The position numbers and the translations under genes are program-made. From NCBI GenBank assembly GCA_935421135.1, contig OW285189.1, positions 6,531,072-6,595,071 on the forward strand: a stretch of DNA of 64,000 bases, read 5' to 3'. Shown here piece by piece: positions 24,090 through 37,211 of this stretch. This DNA comes from Bugulina stolonifera (taxonomy: Eukaryota; Bryozoa; Gymnolaemata; Cheilostomatida; Bugulidae). Each line of letters opens with the position of its first letter. Within the stretch, counting starts at the first letter, position 1. A model generated the notes under the pieces. It ran no database searches and was not told where the DNA came from. It saw nothing but the letters and a program-made list of their open reading frames with translations.

Positions 24090-26560
24090 ATGGCAGAAGG
24101 ATTAGGAGATTCGTTAAGTCAGCTATCTTTAGACAATGAGGCTGAAGTAAATACTGTAACAAATACTGACACTGCAAATGACAATGAAACAGAAAGCACT
24201 GGAGTAGACCAGGCACACAGCCTACACAGTAACGATAATGGTGGTGAGGGTGAACAGAGTGACCTTGAATCAGATGAAGGTGAAGGTCGTTCTGCCACAG
24301 AGGATACTGAGGATAAAGAATTAGAGCTACGGAAAGCCAAGGAAGAAAAACTCTCTGAGGAACAAAAAGAGGTATGTAGTGACATAACACCCAATATTGT
24401 CTCAATATTTTTGTTTGTTACTATAGAATTATGAAGTCCTCCCCAAAAATCACTTCTTAACCTATTCACTCCCTGCCTAAGGTTAGTTTACTGTATCTGC
24501 ATTAATTTGTCAATCCTTCTACAGGAACTGAGATTAGAAGCTGACCAGCTGAAACAATCAGGCAACTCCAAATACCGACAGCAGGGTTATACTGAAGCTG
24601 TGAAGGAATATACTCAAGCCTTAGATATTTGCCCACTATCATTTCTCAAGGAGAGAGCTGTTCTATATTCAAACAGAGCTGCTGCTTATATATACCTGGT
24701 AAGACACTTCAGTTACATGTTAATGTGTTCATATCTACATGTGCTGTAAATATCACAATCACTGGTAATGATATATCACTATTACATGTAGAGATCATTT
24801 GGTCACAGCACTCAATGATCAAGATGTCTTCAATTTGCTGTAATCACTCATCTATGTAACAAACAGCAGCCAATAGCGCAAGTTAGCCCAAAGACCATAT
24901 AAATGGTCTTGGATCTTTCTGCTGCCTTTGATTCATTAAAAAGAAACTTTGCCTATTTGAAAGAAAGACAACTTTTCTGGCATAGTTTATTATGGACAAA
25001 GATTATATTATCATTGCTTAATTTTTCATGCGATCTTTGGCATGCCTTCTGCCAAACATAAAACAAGGCAACTCTAACTCTTTCTTACTGAAACTCCTTG
25101 TGGTAGCATAATTATTATTGTTATCATTGAGTGAACAGCCTTGGGAAAGTGTTATAATGAGGCTCCCTTTAGCAGTAACTGTCGACTGTGAAATCTTTCG
25201 GAATTTTTTATTCACCTCTATCTAGCTATCTCAAACTTTGACCAGTTTACTGTCATTTTTGCAGCCACTTACATGTACTAGCATTCACTATTCAGTGTAG
25301 CCTAAACCAATTGAAACCTTTTAGTATTTGGTCTCAAAAGTAAACTATTTTTTCTATAGTTTTATATGTAAACCATTAGACACATGCCATGCAGTTGTAT
25401 CAATGATTCAGGTGATGATACATTACCCAATAAACCCCATACTTTATGTGGAACAATGGAAGTGACAATTCCAAACTAGTGAAATTTTTGTGAAAGAGTT
25501 GTTTTGCTTCACTCTGTCTGTACATCTTACTTCTCTGATTCAGGAAGAAACAGAATCAGTTATCAAAGACTGTACTCGATCTCTAGACCTTCACCCACAC
25601 TATCCCAAACCTCTTCTGCGTAGAGCTCAAGCATATGAGAAGACTGATAAACTAGATGAAGCCTTAGAAGACTACAAGAGACTGTTAGAACTGGATAGTA
25701 GAAACTCTGAGGCTATCTTGGCCTGTCAGGTTAGTGCTGCAGTGTTTATCATAATATAGTAATAGTATAATACAGTATAGTGTGGTTCGGTGTAGTAGTA
25801 ATAATCTGGTGCCCTGTATAGTTCAATATGTGGTATAAAATAGAATGAAACATGTGTATGGTCATTATAGTAACCTGTGGGGTCATTCTAATAATCAGTA
25901 TGGTCATTATAGTAACCTGTGGGGTCATTCTAATAATCAGTATGGTCACTATTGTCCTGTATGGTCAGTAATGTAGTAAGTTTGTTAGTGTTATGTTATA
26001 GAGACTACCAGCTAAGATTGAGGAGAGAAATGAGAAACTAAAAACAGAGATGCTTGGTGAGTGAATTGTTTTAGTCACGTGCTCCAGGGATGATCACATA
26101 TAAGGCTGTGTTTTTAACCTGCTACAAATGATAGTGACAGTAGCAAACCACAGGCTTATCATCTACTGACATGGGGGTCAACAAGAGCATGACACTATTA
26201 GATGTACCTGCGGTTAGCCACTGTCGCTACCTTGTAGCTGGTTGAATACCCCTGTGTGGCATAACCCCTTTAACTTGCACATAGTGTACATAATCATATC
26301 ATCTGTACAAATTTAAATTTGCTGTAGGTTTATAATATAGATTACTTCAGGTTAGCAGCTACATCGCAGTAGTGGTATTGTGTTCATGCATCTCAAATCT
26401 GAAGTTCGAAAATGTTAATTCTCTGTATTTCTTTGCAGGGAAATTAAAAGACTTAGGAAATCTGGTGCTCAGACCCTTTGGTCTCTCAACAAATAACTTT
26501 CAATTTCAGCAGAATGAAAGTGGAGGATATTCTGTAAACTTTAAACCTGCGGGACAATAG
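24090..26560 (+). CDS. TTC1: Tetratricopeptide repeat protein 1
   Basis: Five exons: 24090-24371, 24525-24698, 25544-25729, 26002-26056 and 26439-26560 (stop TAG). Phases agree and give 272 aa, slightly shorter than the vertebrate protein (about 290). The N-terminal 94 residues are acidic and low complexity (Asp/Glu/Ser/Asn). They are followed by about three TPR helical repeats: [40 protein letters not shown] and [18 protein letters not shown]. The C-terminus has the highly conserved [19 protein letters not shown] segment followed by [19 protein letters not shown], which is diagnostic for TTC1. TTC1 is known as a TPR adaptor that binds Hsp90/Hsp70-type and Ras/G-alpha partners. Compared with vertebrates a few residues are missing at the exon 2/3 junction (YIYL-EETES), inside the second TPR. 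The start is the first ATG after an in-frame upstream stop region. Confidence 0.95.
25857..25940. repeat. 42-bp tandem duplication in TTC1 intron
   Basis: Two identical 42-base units starting TATGGTCATTATAGTAACCT, in the intron between TTC1 exons 3 and 4. Confidence 0.95.
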
Positions 26561-27185
26561 GCTGCATTTAAAATTTATTTATTTTGCGATAACATTATTG
26601 TTTTATACTGCTGGTACAAATCTGAATGTATGGTTATTTCATTTATATTGTTATAATTGTGTCAATGTAGCAGTATATTATGCACAATTATAACTGCATT
26701 ATATAAAAGTATTTTGCACACCATCAAATGTTTTTCTTCGTATTTGCTCTTTGCTGGGACTTGTAAAATATAGTTCATGGACACCCATTATTTGCCAACT
26801 ATTGGCTAAATCTAAAGTTGTCCTCTCCCAAAATACACTTAATTAGTGCGTGGGAAGTTGTTTCCCCATTGAAAATGCAGTAGCAAGAGATTAGCCTTTG
26901 TTCTAGCTCGGTATTATTACAGCCCAAAATATTATATTGCAGGCAACATTTTTGTATTGTTACCACATAGGTAATTCTATGTGTTACCAAGAAAGCAATA
27001 AGATTAGCTATCGATTACTGTCTAATGCATGTTTAGAAGTTCATCAGGAACCAAGTCTATCAAAACGAACGTTAACCATTATTTTTTGGAATGAATGAGC
27101 ACAAGATAGATACATTTTTATATATCAGATTTTCCCATTACCTTGTATTATAAGTTGAGGCCGTTGTAGCCAAACTTATATGACA
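26561..27185. other. TTC1 3' flank and PPIG promoter region
   Basis: About 625 bases separate the TTC1 stop and the PPIG start. One GTTGTCCTCTC motif at about 26818 belongs to the dispersed hairpin-arm family. No canonical AATAAA was found close behind the TTC1 stop. Confidence 0.5.
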
Positions 27186-30100
27186 ATGCCTTCTGACAGT
27201 GCAAAACGACCAAAATGTTTCTTTGACATAGAGATTGCCTCAAATTCTGGTAAGAGCAATTTTGAGGAGGACTACCCAGCTTACGCGGGGTATTAAATTT
27301 AAATTTAAATTCAATTCAGTTGGATAAAAAGAAAGTAAATTTCTTGTAGTCAGTATCATTATATTTTGTTAGTTATTTAAAGTATTAATTATTGTTATTT
27401 TAAAATAAGAATTCCATTTTTGCTGCTATAGTAAAATAAAATTGTTGATTAAGTTAAATTTATTAGACTTAGTAGACTCACAACTGACTAGCAATTCCAA
27501 TTGAATTGGAGACTGGAGTTTTGATTGAATTTCTGAATTTGTCACTTTCTGTTGGTTTTCATTTTGTGTGCAGTGTAGCTTAAGTTTGTAGAAAAGCGGA
27601 ATGATAATTTTACTATAGTATAGTTACAGTCGAATAAATAATAAAATAAATATTATTTATAGTAAAACTATTATGTTATCCTCTTGATGAAGTTACTGAT
27701 TATGATTATTTTTATTCCATACTTTATTTCTGTTTTTCACAGGGCTAGAGTTTAAAGCATAGTGTAGATTTTACTGTTAATGTAATGAACGAATGATTCA
27801 AAAATGGGCGATTTCTTAGATGGAATTGCATGATCATTGTCGTGTCATAATGAACTACAAACATTAGGCCTGTATTATATAGACCAATGCGGCTATGTGG
27901 GAATTATTCACGTAGGGCCTACATAGTGTTGTAATGTTGTAACTTTGATTTTATGCAGTCGGCAGGATCATCTTCGACTTGTATGCAGATAAATGTCCAA
28001 AGACTGTGGAAAATTTCCGCGCCTTGTGTACAGGTGAGCTCTATTGACCTCTACAAATTAAAAAAATTGTTGTTTATGACGAGGCATACGTAGGCCTATA
28101 TGTTTTTTGATTTGGTAAAATGTACCGATGTGTAGGATATACTATGCATGTCTCTAAGTCTGATACCCTGTTTTACATTAATAGGAGAGAAAGGGGACAG
28201 CACAACTTCTGGCAAATCTCTGCATTACCATGGAGTTATATTTCATAGAGTTATCAAAGGATTTATGGTTCAAGCTGGAGACTTTGTCAATGGTAGTCCT
28301 TCACTCACTTGCATAGCACTTGCCCGCTCCCCATTACTCATTCATTCTTCCATTCATGCCTGTGCCATGTCCCTTGCCATATATGCAGTTTGTTGTTCAA
28401 GTATGCTACATGTAGATCTATATTAGAGAGGCATAGGCCTACACTGAATGTGGGAAATTATAGATGTACCTGCAGCGAGGTATTTTGAAGTCTAGACCCT
28501 ACTAAATGTTTTTGGCATTTTGTTTAGAATATACATGTATATTGTAGCCTACTGTTTAGTGTTTATGACTAGATGTATCCATGTAATGTGCGCATTGTGA
28601 ATCACATAAATTATTGGTTGGCTGTAGCAAAACCTCCTGCAGACAGTGACATCTGTTTGCTGTATGAAGTTAATGCTATCTTGATGTGGTGATGAACTAT
28701 GAACAAACCCAGGCTATGTGGCTGTTAGATTTTGGCATGTAACTCATACATACCTACTATGACTAGTACTGTAACACATACATACCTACTATGACTAGTA
28801 CTGTGACACAGGCATACCTACTATGACTAGTACTGTAACACATAATACCTACTATGACTAGTACTGTAACGCATACATACCTACTATGACTAGTACTGTA
28901 ACACATGCATACCTACTATGACTAGTGCTATTTTAGGCCATACATACATGTACGTACTACATGTACAACTACTGCTGCTACTACTACACACTTACTACTG
29001 CTAGGGATGCTACAAATGTATAATCCATACACACTACCAACTACTAGTATTAGGCCTACCCATTCAATGTACATAATACCTGTCACTACTACCGCCGACA
29101 TACCTCTAGTACTACTACTACCAGTACGGTAACCCATACACACTTATAACTACTACATGTCTACTTGTACTGTTACTAAATCAATTCAACATTTAGACTG
29201 ACTTCCCCCATGCCACTACTCTGGCAGCCACGGTTGGCCCCTTGTTCATGTCACACCCAACCTTATTACTTATCAGGCAATGGCACAGGAGGAGAGTCTA
29301 TATATGGTGGAACATTCCCAGGTAAGTCTAACCTATAGTCTTACAAAACATAGTATTCTGTACCATGTGCATATATGGCCTACAGTACTACAGGTACCAC
29401 ATGCATATATAGCCTTTAGTACTACAGGTACCACGTACATATATAGCCTTTAGTACTACAGGTACCACATGCATATATAGCCTTTAGTACTACATGCGCC
29501 TACATTGTATGTTGGTGCATGAGACTTGGGTTTGGGCTACTCAGCCTGGTTTGTGCAATCAAACACTACACATGTATACATTGCATATGATACATTCTAC
29601 ACATGTACATGTATATATTGTATATCATACATACTACACATGTATGTATATACTGTATACATTATACATTGTACACATGTATATACTGTATACATTATGC
29701 ATTCTACATAATTATGTATATTCCGTATATAATACATTGTACACATGTAGACTAAATAGTTTGTTTATATTTATTATTAAACAGATGAGGACCTCAGCCT
29801 AAAGCATTCCAAACCTTATTTGCTTTCAATGGCCAACAGAGGGGTGGATACCAATGGCTCCCAGTTCTTTATGTGAGTCTCACTATTTGTTTCTATTTCA
29901 GTGATGCATTTTCAAGTTGGAGGCTAAACAAGTGTAGTTGTAACTCTAACCTGTGGTACACTTTGAAGTAGATAAATACCATGGGTCGATATATAATAAT
30001 TGTTCAGTTCATTACAGAGTTCCAATAAAATGTCTCTGGTTCATCATCCTTGTTATTTGTTACTGGGGAGGGGTGGGGTCTCAGATACCCTCAATATTCT

Positions 30101-33100
30101 CAACCACTTAGGCCCTCAATTTCAATGAGTTAAAGTAGTCCAGAACTTGTTCCGAACATGGCAATTGGTTTATATTTTGGAATGTTTTTATTAACTGGAA
30201 GTTGTCATTCTTTACTTTGTACTCACCAAAGGAATGATGACTCCAAATTGGTCACAATACCCTAGATTAGTATATCCACATCATTTCAGTATAGCCAACA
30301 GTTAAAGGCCCTTATGCTAACCTTGGAGTTTATTATTTTGGCACAAAATTCTGTATTTCGAATACATTACCATAGAGCCATAGTGTGGCCATTGTGTTTG
30401 TACAGCTATGTAGTTTGTTTTTTACCCTCCCTTGTATATATGTAGAGTGTAATATGTGTGTGTATTCTTGTAGATTAACAGCTGCAGCACCCCATCTGGA
30501 TGGGTAAGTATTTGGGTTATAAGTAGAGTAGATACAATGTACTGTTTCTTAAGTCAAACTGATACCATCGTTTTACACAAGCGCTCAATGTTATACATGT
30601 AGGTGTATATATAGTATTCCGGCCATGTGTGTAGCTATACACCTATCACTACGTACATTGTATAGATATATATAAATGTCATTATGTTTTACAGCAAGCA
30701 TGTTGTATTTGGAGAAGTTATCCGTGGTCACGATGTCGTAGATGAGATTGAGAAACAGGAAGTGGATAGCAAACACCGCCCACTCTCCGATGTTAGAATT
30801 GTCAATTGTGGCGAGCTTGTTCTTCAATTGAAAAGTCTGTAATACAGTTATTATAGTTTATTGCCATGTTTACACAGAGCCCTGTTGTGTCATAGGCTAG
30901 CTTTGACGATAGCACAACAGTACTGTAGTAGTGGTATGTCATTATGCAATGTACATCTACAGGTACTCAGTTTATACTTCCTTCATAGATGGCCAGCAGC
31001 TATTTACATGTAATAAATAGAATCAACCCTAAAAGCGATAAGTGTTGACAAAATCAAACATCGGTAATTTTTTGGGAGTCGTCTTCTCAGGAAACATTGC
31101 TACCTCAAAACATTACAACCTATTGTTCAATTTCGGTGTTGTCTTTCGTTCTTCAGCAGCTGGTAGCATTTTGTTGAATGGGGAAGCAGCTTGAAGAAAT
31201 TTAATGACGGCCTGCTGTCAAAAATACTTTAGATTGTATTTTCAATCTACCAGTCTGAGGTTTGTCCGCACCATCTCCGTGTAGCTCACATAACTGTAAC
31301 CATATAATATACACTTAATAGCTTTCTAATCACATGTTTTGGCTGCCAGGGAAAAAGAGGAAGTCAAGTGAGGAGGCTGAGGTTGATGACTCGGCATCTG
31401 GTGGCAGCGATGAGGAGGAAGACGACGAGAAAAAGAAGAAATCAAAGAAAAAGTCCAAAAAACATAAAAAGGAGAAAAAGAAGAAAAAGAAATCTGAGAA
31501 GCACCGGTAAGGAAATTACCATGTGTTTATGTATGTAGGTGTGGCCAGAGTATCCACCACCTCTTTCAATAGTCATAACAATACGTCAGAAATGCGGTTC
31601 ATTCCAGGTCTCACTTCCTTATAATGAACTGTTGGTGCAACTCTTTACGTAAGTATAGACTACATACTCGGAGATCAATTTCAATCAAAACTCATTTTTA
31701 GTTTCAGTTAAATGTGCGATGAATATGTATATAAGCCTGAGTTCATATCGTATTCCACTGTTATAGTCACATGTATATGTCCATATGATAGTAAGATGAA
31801 GATGGGTGGGCCCGGGGTTTGGTAGTACCTGTGGCTAATTGACCTGTAGCACATATCGTTCTATACATAAGTCTGTTGTAATGTACATACATGTACGTAA
31901 ATGGGATGAAGTAATATAGGCCTACCTACCATCCATCTTGATGTGTTGTATGGTCACATACTGTACATTTAGGGAGAAAGATGCAAGTGATGCTGAGAGT
32001 GACAAAGAGGAGGAGAAGGTGTTCTGTACAGTTAGAGCAGATGAGATTCCTGAAGAACCTGGAAACTCTTTCCTAATGAGGGGGCCAAGAAAAACAGAAG
32101 GGGATGGAGAGGAAGAAGTTAAAGAGAAGGATGAAAAGAAAGATGATAGTGATCATGACCAAAGATCTTCAAAAACGCGACGGTATATACTAATCACTGT
32201 ACATGTGTATGCCATCTTTATATTATATGTGGGTCTATATTGTGTGTATTAGGTCTATATGTCACCTAGCCGTGTCACAGTGCACTACCTTGATATTTAT
32301 ATTTACAGGGAGTCAGGAGATGAGAGGAGACGTAACGGTGTGGACCAAGAAAGAGGATATGGCCGAGGAGGGCGTAGCCGCTATGAGAGGAAGAGATATG
32401 ACCCTATGGGCAGGGTGATTAAAGGCAGGGGGTTTCTAGTGAGTAAACACTTTTAAACTATGTATGCTACTTGTATACTATGTCACACGGTATCTAAAGT
32501 CTAGTATGCACATACATGTATGTTCTTATACTGAATGTCAGTGTGTGCATTATGTACATGTATATGTGGCGTATAATATGTAGTAATGCGTGTATGTTAT
32601 CTCACAGCGATACCTGGATAGGAGGTCACGCAGTAGGAGTGTCACTCCCCCTCACTGGAGGACTGCCCAGTCTAGACTGCTGAGTATCAATGACACTGAG
32701 GGCATCGCTAAGGCAGCAGAGAAATGGACACGAGGCGTCATTATGGATGAGAAAGAGAGTGAGGCTTGGAAATCATCCTCTGGTAGTTTTAGAAGAGACG
32801 AGAGGGCACAAGGTGATCGTAGAAAAGAAGGTGAAAACCGGCAAAGGCGTGGAGGGGATAGTGCTAAGGATAGAGGTGATGGTGGGAGAGATCGAGGTGA
32901 GGGTGAAAGAGATCGAGGTGATGGTGGTAGAGATCGAGGTGATGGTGGTAGAAATCGAGGTGAAGGTGGGAGAGATCGAGGTGAGGGTGGTAGAGATCGA
33001 GGTGTTGGTGGGAGAGATCGAGGTGAGGGTAGTAGAGATCGAGGTGAAGGTGGGAGAGATCGAGGTGAAGGTGGGAGAGATCGAGGTGAAGGTGGGAGAG

Positions 33101-35672
33101 ATCGAGGTGAAGGTGGGAGAGATCGAGGTGAAGGTGGGAGAGATCGAGGTGAGGGTAGTAGAGACCAGAAGGAGACAAGCAAAGCACTGAACTCTAGAGA
33201 AGAGGAAAGAAAGGAAAGGCTGAGGAAGAGTGAGAAACATAAGAGTTCAGCCCCTCTGTCTAGTAGATTCGCCAAACAGATGAGTTCAGATGATGAGGCG
33301 GTGCCTAGTGAACCTCCCAAAACTAAGTAAGTGCCTCTACACACAATCATATATGAGTATTATGTCAAGCTCATTTATAGATAGGTTACTACTACACTTT
33401 GTTAATTGGTTATTAACCTAAGATTTAGATTACTTAAAGCTGTCTTCCCGTGACACAGCTTAGAAATTGCTGTCAGGAATGTGCTGGGAAACTCCGTTAT
33501 GATTGTGTGGTGGTACAAGTTGCCTGCATCGCAGTAACACCATGCATTGCATTCTGTGATATACTTTACACACGAGTATGCATATTGTTCAGATTGTTTG
33601 GTACAATAATTGCAATGGTTGAGTCTGTATCATCAACTGAAAGTTGACTTTTCTCTTCCTTATAATTGCAAATAATGTAATCAAGTTCTGCTTTTCCAAA
33701 TCTGCTGTGAAGAGATCAATGGACATTGTTGAGTAAAACATGTACTTACAGTATACATGCTGTGTATATATCACTAGCTGACAGAGTAAATGCTGTGTAT
33801 GTATTGTTATCTCTGTTTAATTGTACCTGCAGCAAGAGCCAGTCAGGTGGAGAGTCAGACACTGATGATGAAGAGGCATCTAAACCAGATGAAACCAAGC
33901 ACAAGCAGAAGGTAAGTTTGTCATGAATGTATATATAGCTAATAATGTGATGTAGTAAGTACATGTACATGTACAAATGTATAACATGCAGTATCACTAA
34001 CACAGTGATTATGTATGTATATGTCATATTCTATGTACTGATATAATGTGCATACGGATACTTGCAGACTAATGGGCAGTACTCCCCTATGCAGATACTA
34101 TTCAGTACTCTTAAATCCAAGAAGGCAGATGAAGATAGTGAGAAAAAGGAGAGAAAGAGCAGCCCAGCAGAAGATAATCGCAGACGACGTTGTTCTCCTT
34201 CACCAGTAAAACGGAAAGGTCGTAGTCCTTCACCTTCCTCTAACAGGTGACCGAAATTTTCTATATTACTCTTGGTGGAATATAAACCTATAGTTTACTT
34301 ATACTGGTATGAGTGCTCACATTGCAAGACATACTATTAAGGTTTCTTCATTTTAGAAGAGACTCTGTGAAAGAGAATAGAGGTCGGAGGTCAAGATCAG
34401 GTTCTCAGAAGAAAATAGATGGACGTGCGTCGGCTGACAGAAGACGAACTCGAAGAAGTAGGTCTAATTCTGGTAGACGTCATCCTTCTAGGTCGAAGAG
34501 TAGAGGTAACAGGAGACGGTCCCGTTCACCTAGACGACGATCACATTCAAGGTCTCGCCGTGGTAAGTCGAGGTCAACATCAAGTAGACGAAGGTCACGC
34601 TCAAATAGACGAAGATCAAGGTCTAATAGACAAAGATCAAGGTCAATCAGGCGAAGATCAAGGTCAATAAGACGAAGGTCAAGGTCAAATAGACGAAGAT
34701 CAAGATCAAATAGACGAAGATCAAGGTCAAATAGACGAAGGTCAAGGTCAACATCTCGTAGACGAAGGTCAAGGTCTACATCTCGTAGACGAAGGTCAAG
34801 GTCAATAAGACGTAGATCAAGGAGAGGTTCTAGATCATCAAGAAGCAGCACAAGGTCTCGGTCTAAGGGGAGAAGTTCCAGCAGAAGTAGCTCTCGATCG
34901 GCAAAGAGAGCAAATACTAAGGCTAATCGCTCCAATGGTAGCAGTTCACCAGATAGTAGGCCTCATTCGAGATCTTCCCTCTCTGCGAAACCATCAACAA
35001 AACAGGCAGATATCAACGACCCCTGGCAACGTGCAACAAGGTGAGTAGTAATGTATGGATATGGTAGGGAAAGGAGTAACAGTGGTAGCAGCGGTAGTAG
35101 TATTTGGTCCCCTCTCAGTAGTATTATGTGTAATGTGGTAGTAGCAGTTGTACATACACATTATTTGAGTCTTGATTAGAATTCTCTCTCGTTACAGAAA
35201 GAGTGGTAGTTCTAGACAGGAAAGAAGATCCTTGTCCAGGTAGGTTGTAAACATACACACCTTCAGCTAGATATTTCAACTCAAGTAAAATAGTCAATGG
35301 ATTCTATCCTATATATTCTAGCAGACTGAAATAATGTAGAAGCACCTTTAGACTTCAAGCCTGTTTACAGAGTTTGTGCTTGAAAATCATAGAAAATCTT
35401 TAAAAGGACTTGATGCCTTTAATCTACCCCTGTACCTAGTAATCCTAGTAATTGTCATGAATAAACTAAAATAAGAGTTGAATTAGAAGCAAGAGAAGAG
35501 TTGTCTCCCTGCTATGCTAAGCTATAGCGTTGTGAGTTGTCTTCTCCTGCCCCAGACTTGCTAGTGTAACAGTGTTAAACCCAACAAATATGTTGTTTTT
35601 CTATTGCAACTGCTTCTTCACATCTTACGATGCAGATATTTCTGTTTCAGGTCTAGTGGTGGGAGCAGTTAG
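27186..35672 (+). CDS. PPIG: SR-cyclophilin (PPIG/NKTR-type peptidyl-prolyl isomerase)
   Basis: Sixteen exons join in phase (923 aa): 27186-27249, 27959-28033, 28185-28292, 29277-29321, 29785-29872, 30474-30503, 30695-30834, 31350-31506, 31973-32182, 32309-32438, 32608-33326, 33833-33911, 34068-34246, 34357-35040, 35198-35239, 35651-35672. Residues 1-183 form a cyclophilin domain ([25 protein letters not shown] with catalytic Arg68, [38 protein letters not shown]); His replaces the CypA Trp, as in PPIG. A Lys-rich tract, an acidic stretch, the family-specific [19 protein letters not shown] and IKGRGFL/TPPHW blocks, a long RDRGEGG repeat and an RS-rich domain follow. This architecture is shared by PPIG and NKTR, nuclear-speckle proteins that contact the phosphorylated Pol II tail and splicing factors; the two are not separable here. 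AATAAA lies 68 bases past the stop. The exon 7 donor is weak (GTCTGT). Confidence 0.95.
28738..28930. repeat. About 32-bp tandem repeat in PPIG intron
   Basis: Six or so copies of a unit containing ACATACCTACTATGACTAGT followed by ACTGTAACAC, in the intron between PPIG exons 3 and 4. Copies are nearly identical. Confidence 0.9.
29360..29490. repeat. About 38-bp tandem repeat in PPIG intron
   Basis: Four copies of a unit containing GCATATATAGCCTTTAGTAC and TACAGGTACCACAT, just downstream of PPIG exon 4. Confidence 0.85.
32868..33165 (+). repeat. Coding 21-bp tandem repeat (RDRGEGG heptads) in PPIG exon 11
   Basis: About 14 copies of a 21-base unit around GATCGAGGTGAAGGTGGGAGA code for (R-D-R-G-E/D-G-G) heptads with occasional Ser, Val or Asn. 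The last five copies are almost identical in DNA, indicating recent expansion by slippage or unequal exchange. It encodes an alternating-charge, Gly-rich disordered segment. Confidence 0.95.
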
Positions 35673-35739
35673 GAGCACACTCGGCTGACACAGACTTGAA
35701 TGTAAATATTTAGCATCTTATTTGTAATTTTCAGTTGAC

Positions 35740-35745
35740 AATAAA
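35740..35745 (+). terminator. PPIG polyadenylation signal
   Basis: Canonical AATAAA 68 bases after the PPIG stop codon, in a T-rich context. Confidence 0.7.
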
Positions 35746-35858
35746 TAATACTTGTTTTAAAATGATTAACTTGATATTTCTTGTGAAACTTATTTGTATG
35801 GTTTCCCAACAATAATATAATAATTTTACACAGAACTCATACATCCAGATATTTATAT

Positions 35859-35925
35859 ACAGTACTCACATGCAGTACTCACATACAGTACTCACATACA
35901 GTACTCACATACAGTACTCACATTC
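35859..35925. repeat. 13-bp tandem repeat
   Basis: Five copies of CAGTACTCACATA with minor variation, about 190 bases downstream of the PPIG stop. Confidence 0.9.
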
Positions 35926-36163
35926 ATGCTAATAGTATATACATGCATGTACTTGTCTAGGTATTACAATATCGATACCCTGTGTATATATACTCCATAG
36001 TAAGCAAGTAGCAATTACATGGTACTCCGATAGTTAGAAATGGGATTGCTAGAATAGTGTATCGTGGACTTGCTAGGTAAACCAAGTATTCTTTGTATGT
36101 TAGTGATGAACATTGTGTCATTAGGTATGCATTGTATGTAAAATGGTAACTAGTGCTAGGAGT

Positions 36164-36440
36164 AGGAGGTGGCTCAGTGGGTTAGAGCGCCTGCCCTGAG
36201 GCACGAAAGCGCTGAAGGTTCAGGGTTCGAATCCTGCTGATGTCTACTGACTACTGGGTCATTGTACCACAGGTGTGCTCCGACCTGCCTACCAACTGAG
36301 AGCAAAAAATTCTATCGTCAGTGCCTGTCACTGAGTGTCACTAAGTGATGCTGTATGGTGATTTTAACCCCTTTAAAAATGTGACCTGCAGGAGACACCC
36401 AGTTGTCTTCTGATAGAGAGCAAGAGCAGGCAACTTCTGT
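36164..36440 (+). mobile_element. tRNA-derived SINE
   Basis: The head has A-box GTGGCTCAGTGGGTTAGAGC (from about 36175) and B-box GGGTTCGAATCCTG (from about 36222) at tRNA spacing, with a variable-arm-like GCGCTGAAGG between them. The cloverleaf is not intact and the sequence continues into a non-tRNA body of about 200 bases containing AGTTGTCTTCTGATAG and GGCAACTTCTGTAGG. This suggests a SINE and not a functional tRNA. The right boundary is approximate. Confidence 0.6.
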
Positions 36441-36971
36441 AGGCAATTTGGGAGAGAGACAATAATATATTGATTTGATTCAATCGCTTTCAAGAACTAG
36501 TTTACCCTCCACCTCTATTACTTTATACTGTAGAAATACATCCCTGTAGACCAAGCCCAAAGGGCTTTGGCAGAATGCACAAATATTGCAGTGAGACTTG
36601 CACTGAAGGCCAAGTTCAAAGGGCTTGTAGTAACAAATTACATATAATAAGCTCACGCATGAACAAAACCAGCTACAAAAACTTATGCATACTCCATGCA
36701 TTATTCTTACACAGCTACAAAATAGCAAAGACACTGATGGACTTGACTTAATATTGTTCCAAAGAATTGCCAGAAATCTACTCTGTGATAAATAAGTAAA
36801 AGCATAACATATTTTGATAATCTCACACAAAAATGTGATAACATGGCTGTAGGAGAGGTTGTAAGCTTGATAGGCCAGCTCAGCTACTGCCTGTTGGCCA
36901 ATAGAAATCTCAAATAGCAAACTGGTCTAATAATAATATTATATACAAGTACATGTAGATTATATTATTAT

Positions 36972-37211
36972 GTTAGGGGGATTGGCCATTTTTACATACA
37001 TGTAAGATATTTTAGACAAGGAATTTATTTTTTGAGCAGGAAGAGACTTGTTTCACACCCATGAAAATACCAGTCCCTGACTGGAGTTTGAACTACGGCA
37101 CCTAATTGTCTCTAATTTGTAATCTATGGATGTGAAACAAGTCTCTGACTGCTCCAAAAATGAATACCTAGCCTAAAAAATATCCTATATAAAAATGGCC
37201 AAACTCTTAAC
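36972..37211. mobile_element. Foldback MITE
   Basis: About 80-base inverted arms. The left contains TTGGCCATTTTTACATACAT and GAGACTTGTTTCACACCCAT; the right contains the reverse complements ATGGATGTGAAACAAGTCTC and AAAAATGGCCAAA. The outermost GTTA/TAAC also pair. About 240 bases in all, no coding capacity. The target duplication is unclear. Confidence 0.75.

Noticed and set aside
28738..28930. Regular repeats considered as a CRISPR-like array
   Set aside because: Units are contiguous with no unique spacers and sit in an animal intron; they are ordinary minisatellites.
32652..33350. Long antisense frame opposite PPIG exon 11
   Set aside because: Shadow of the 21-bp coding repeat, which keeps all frames open.
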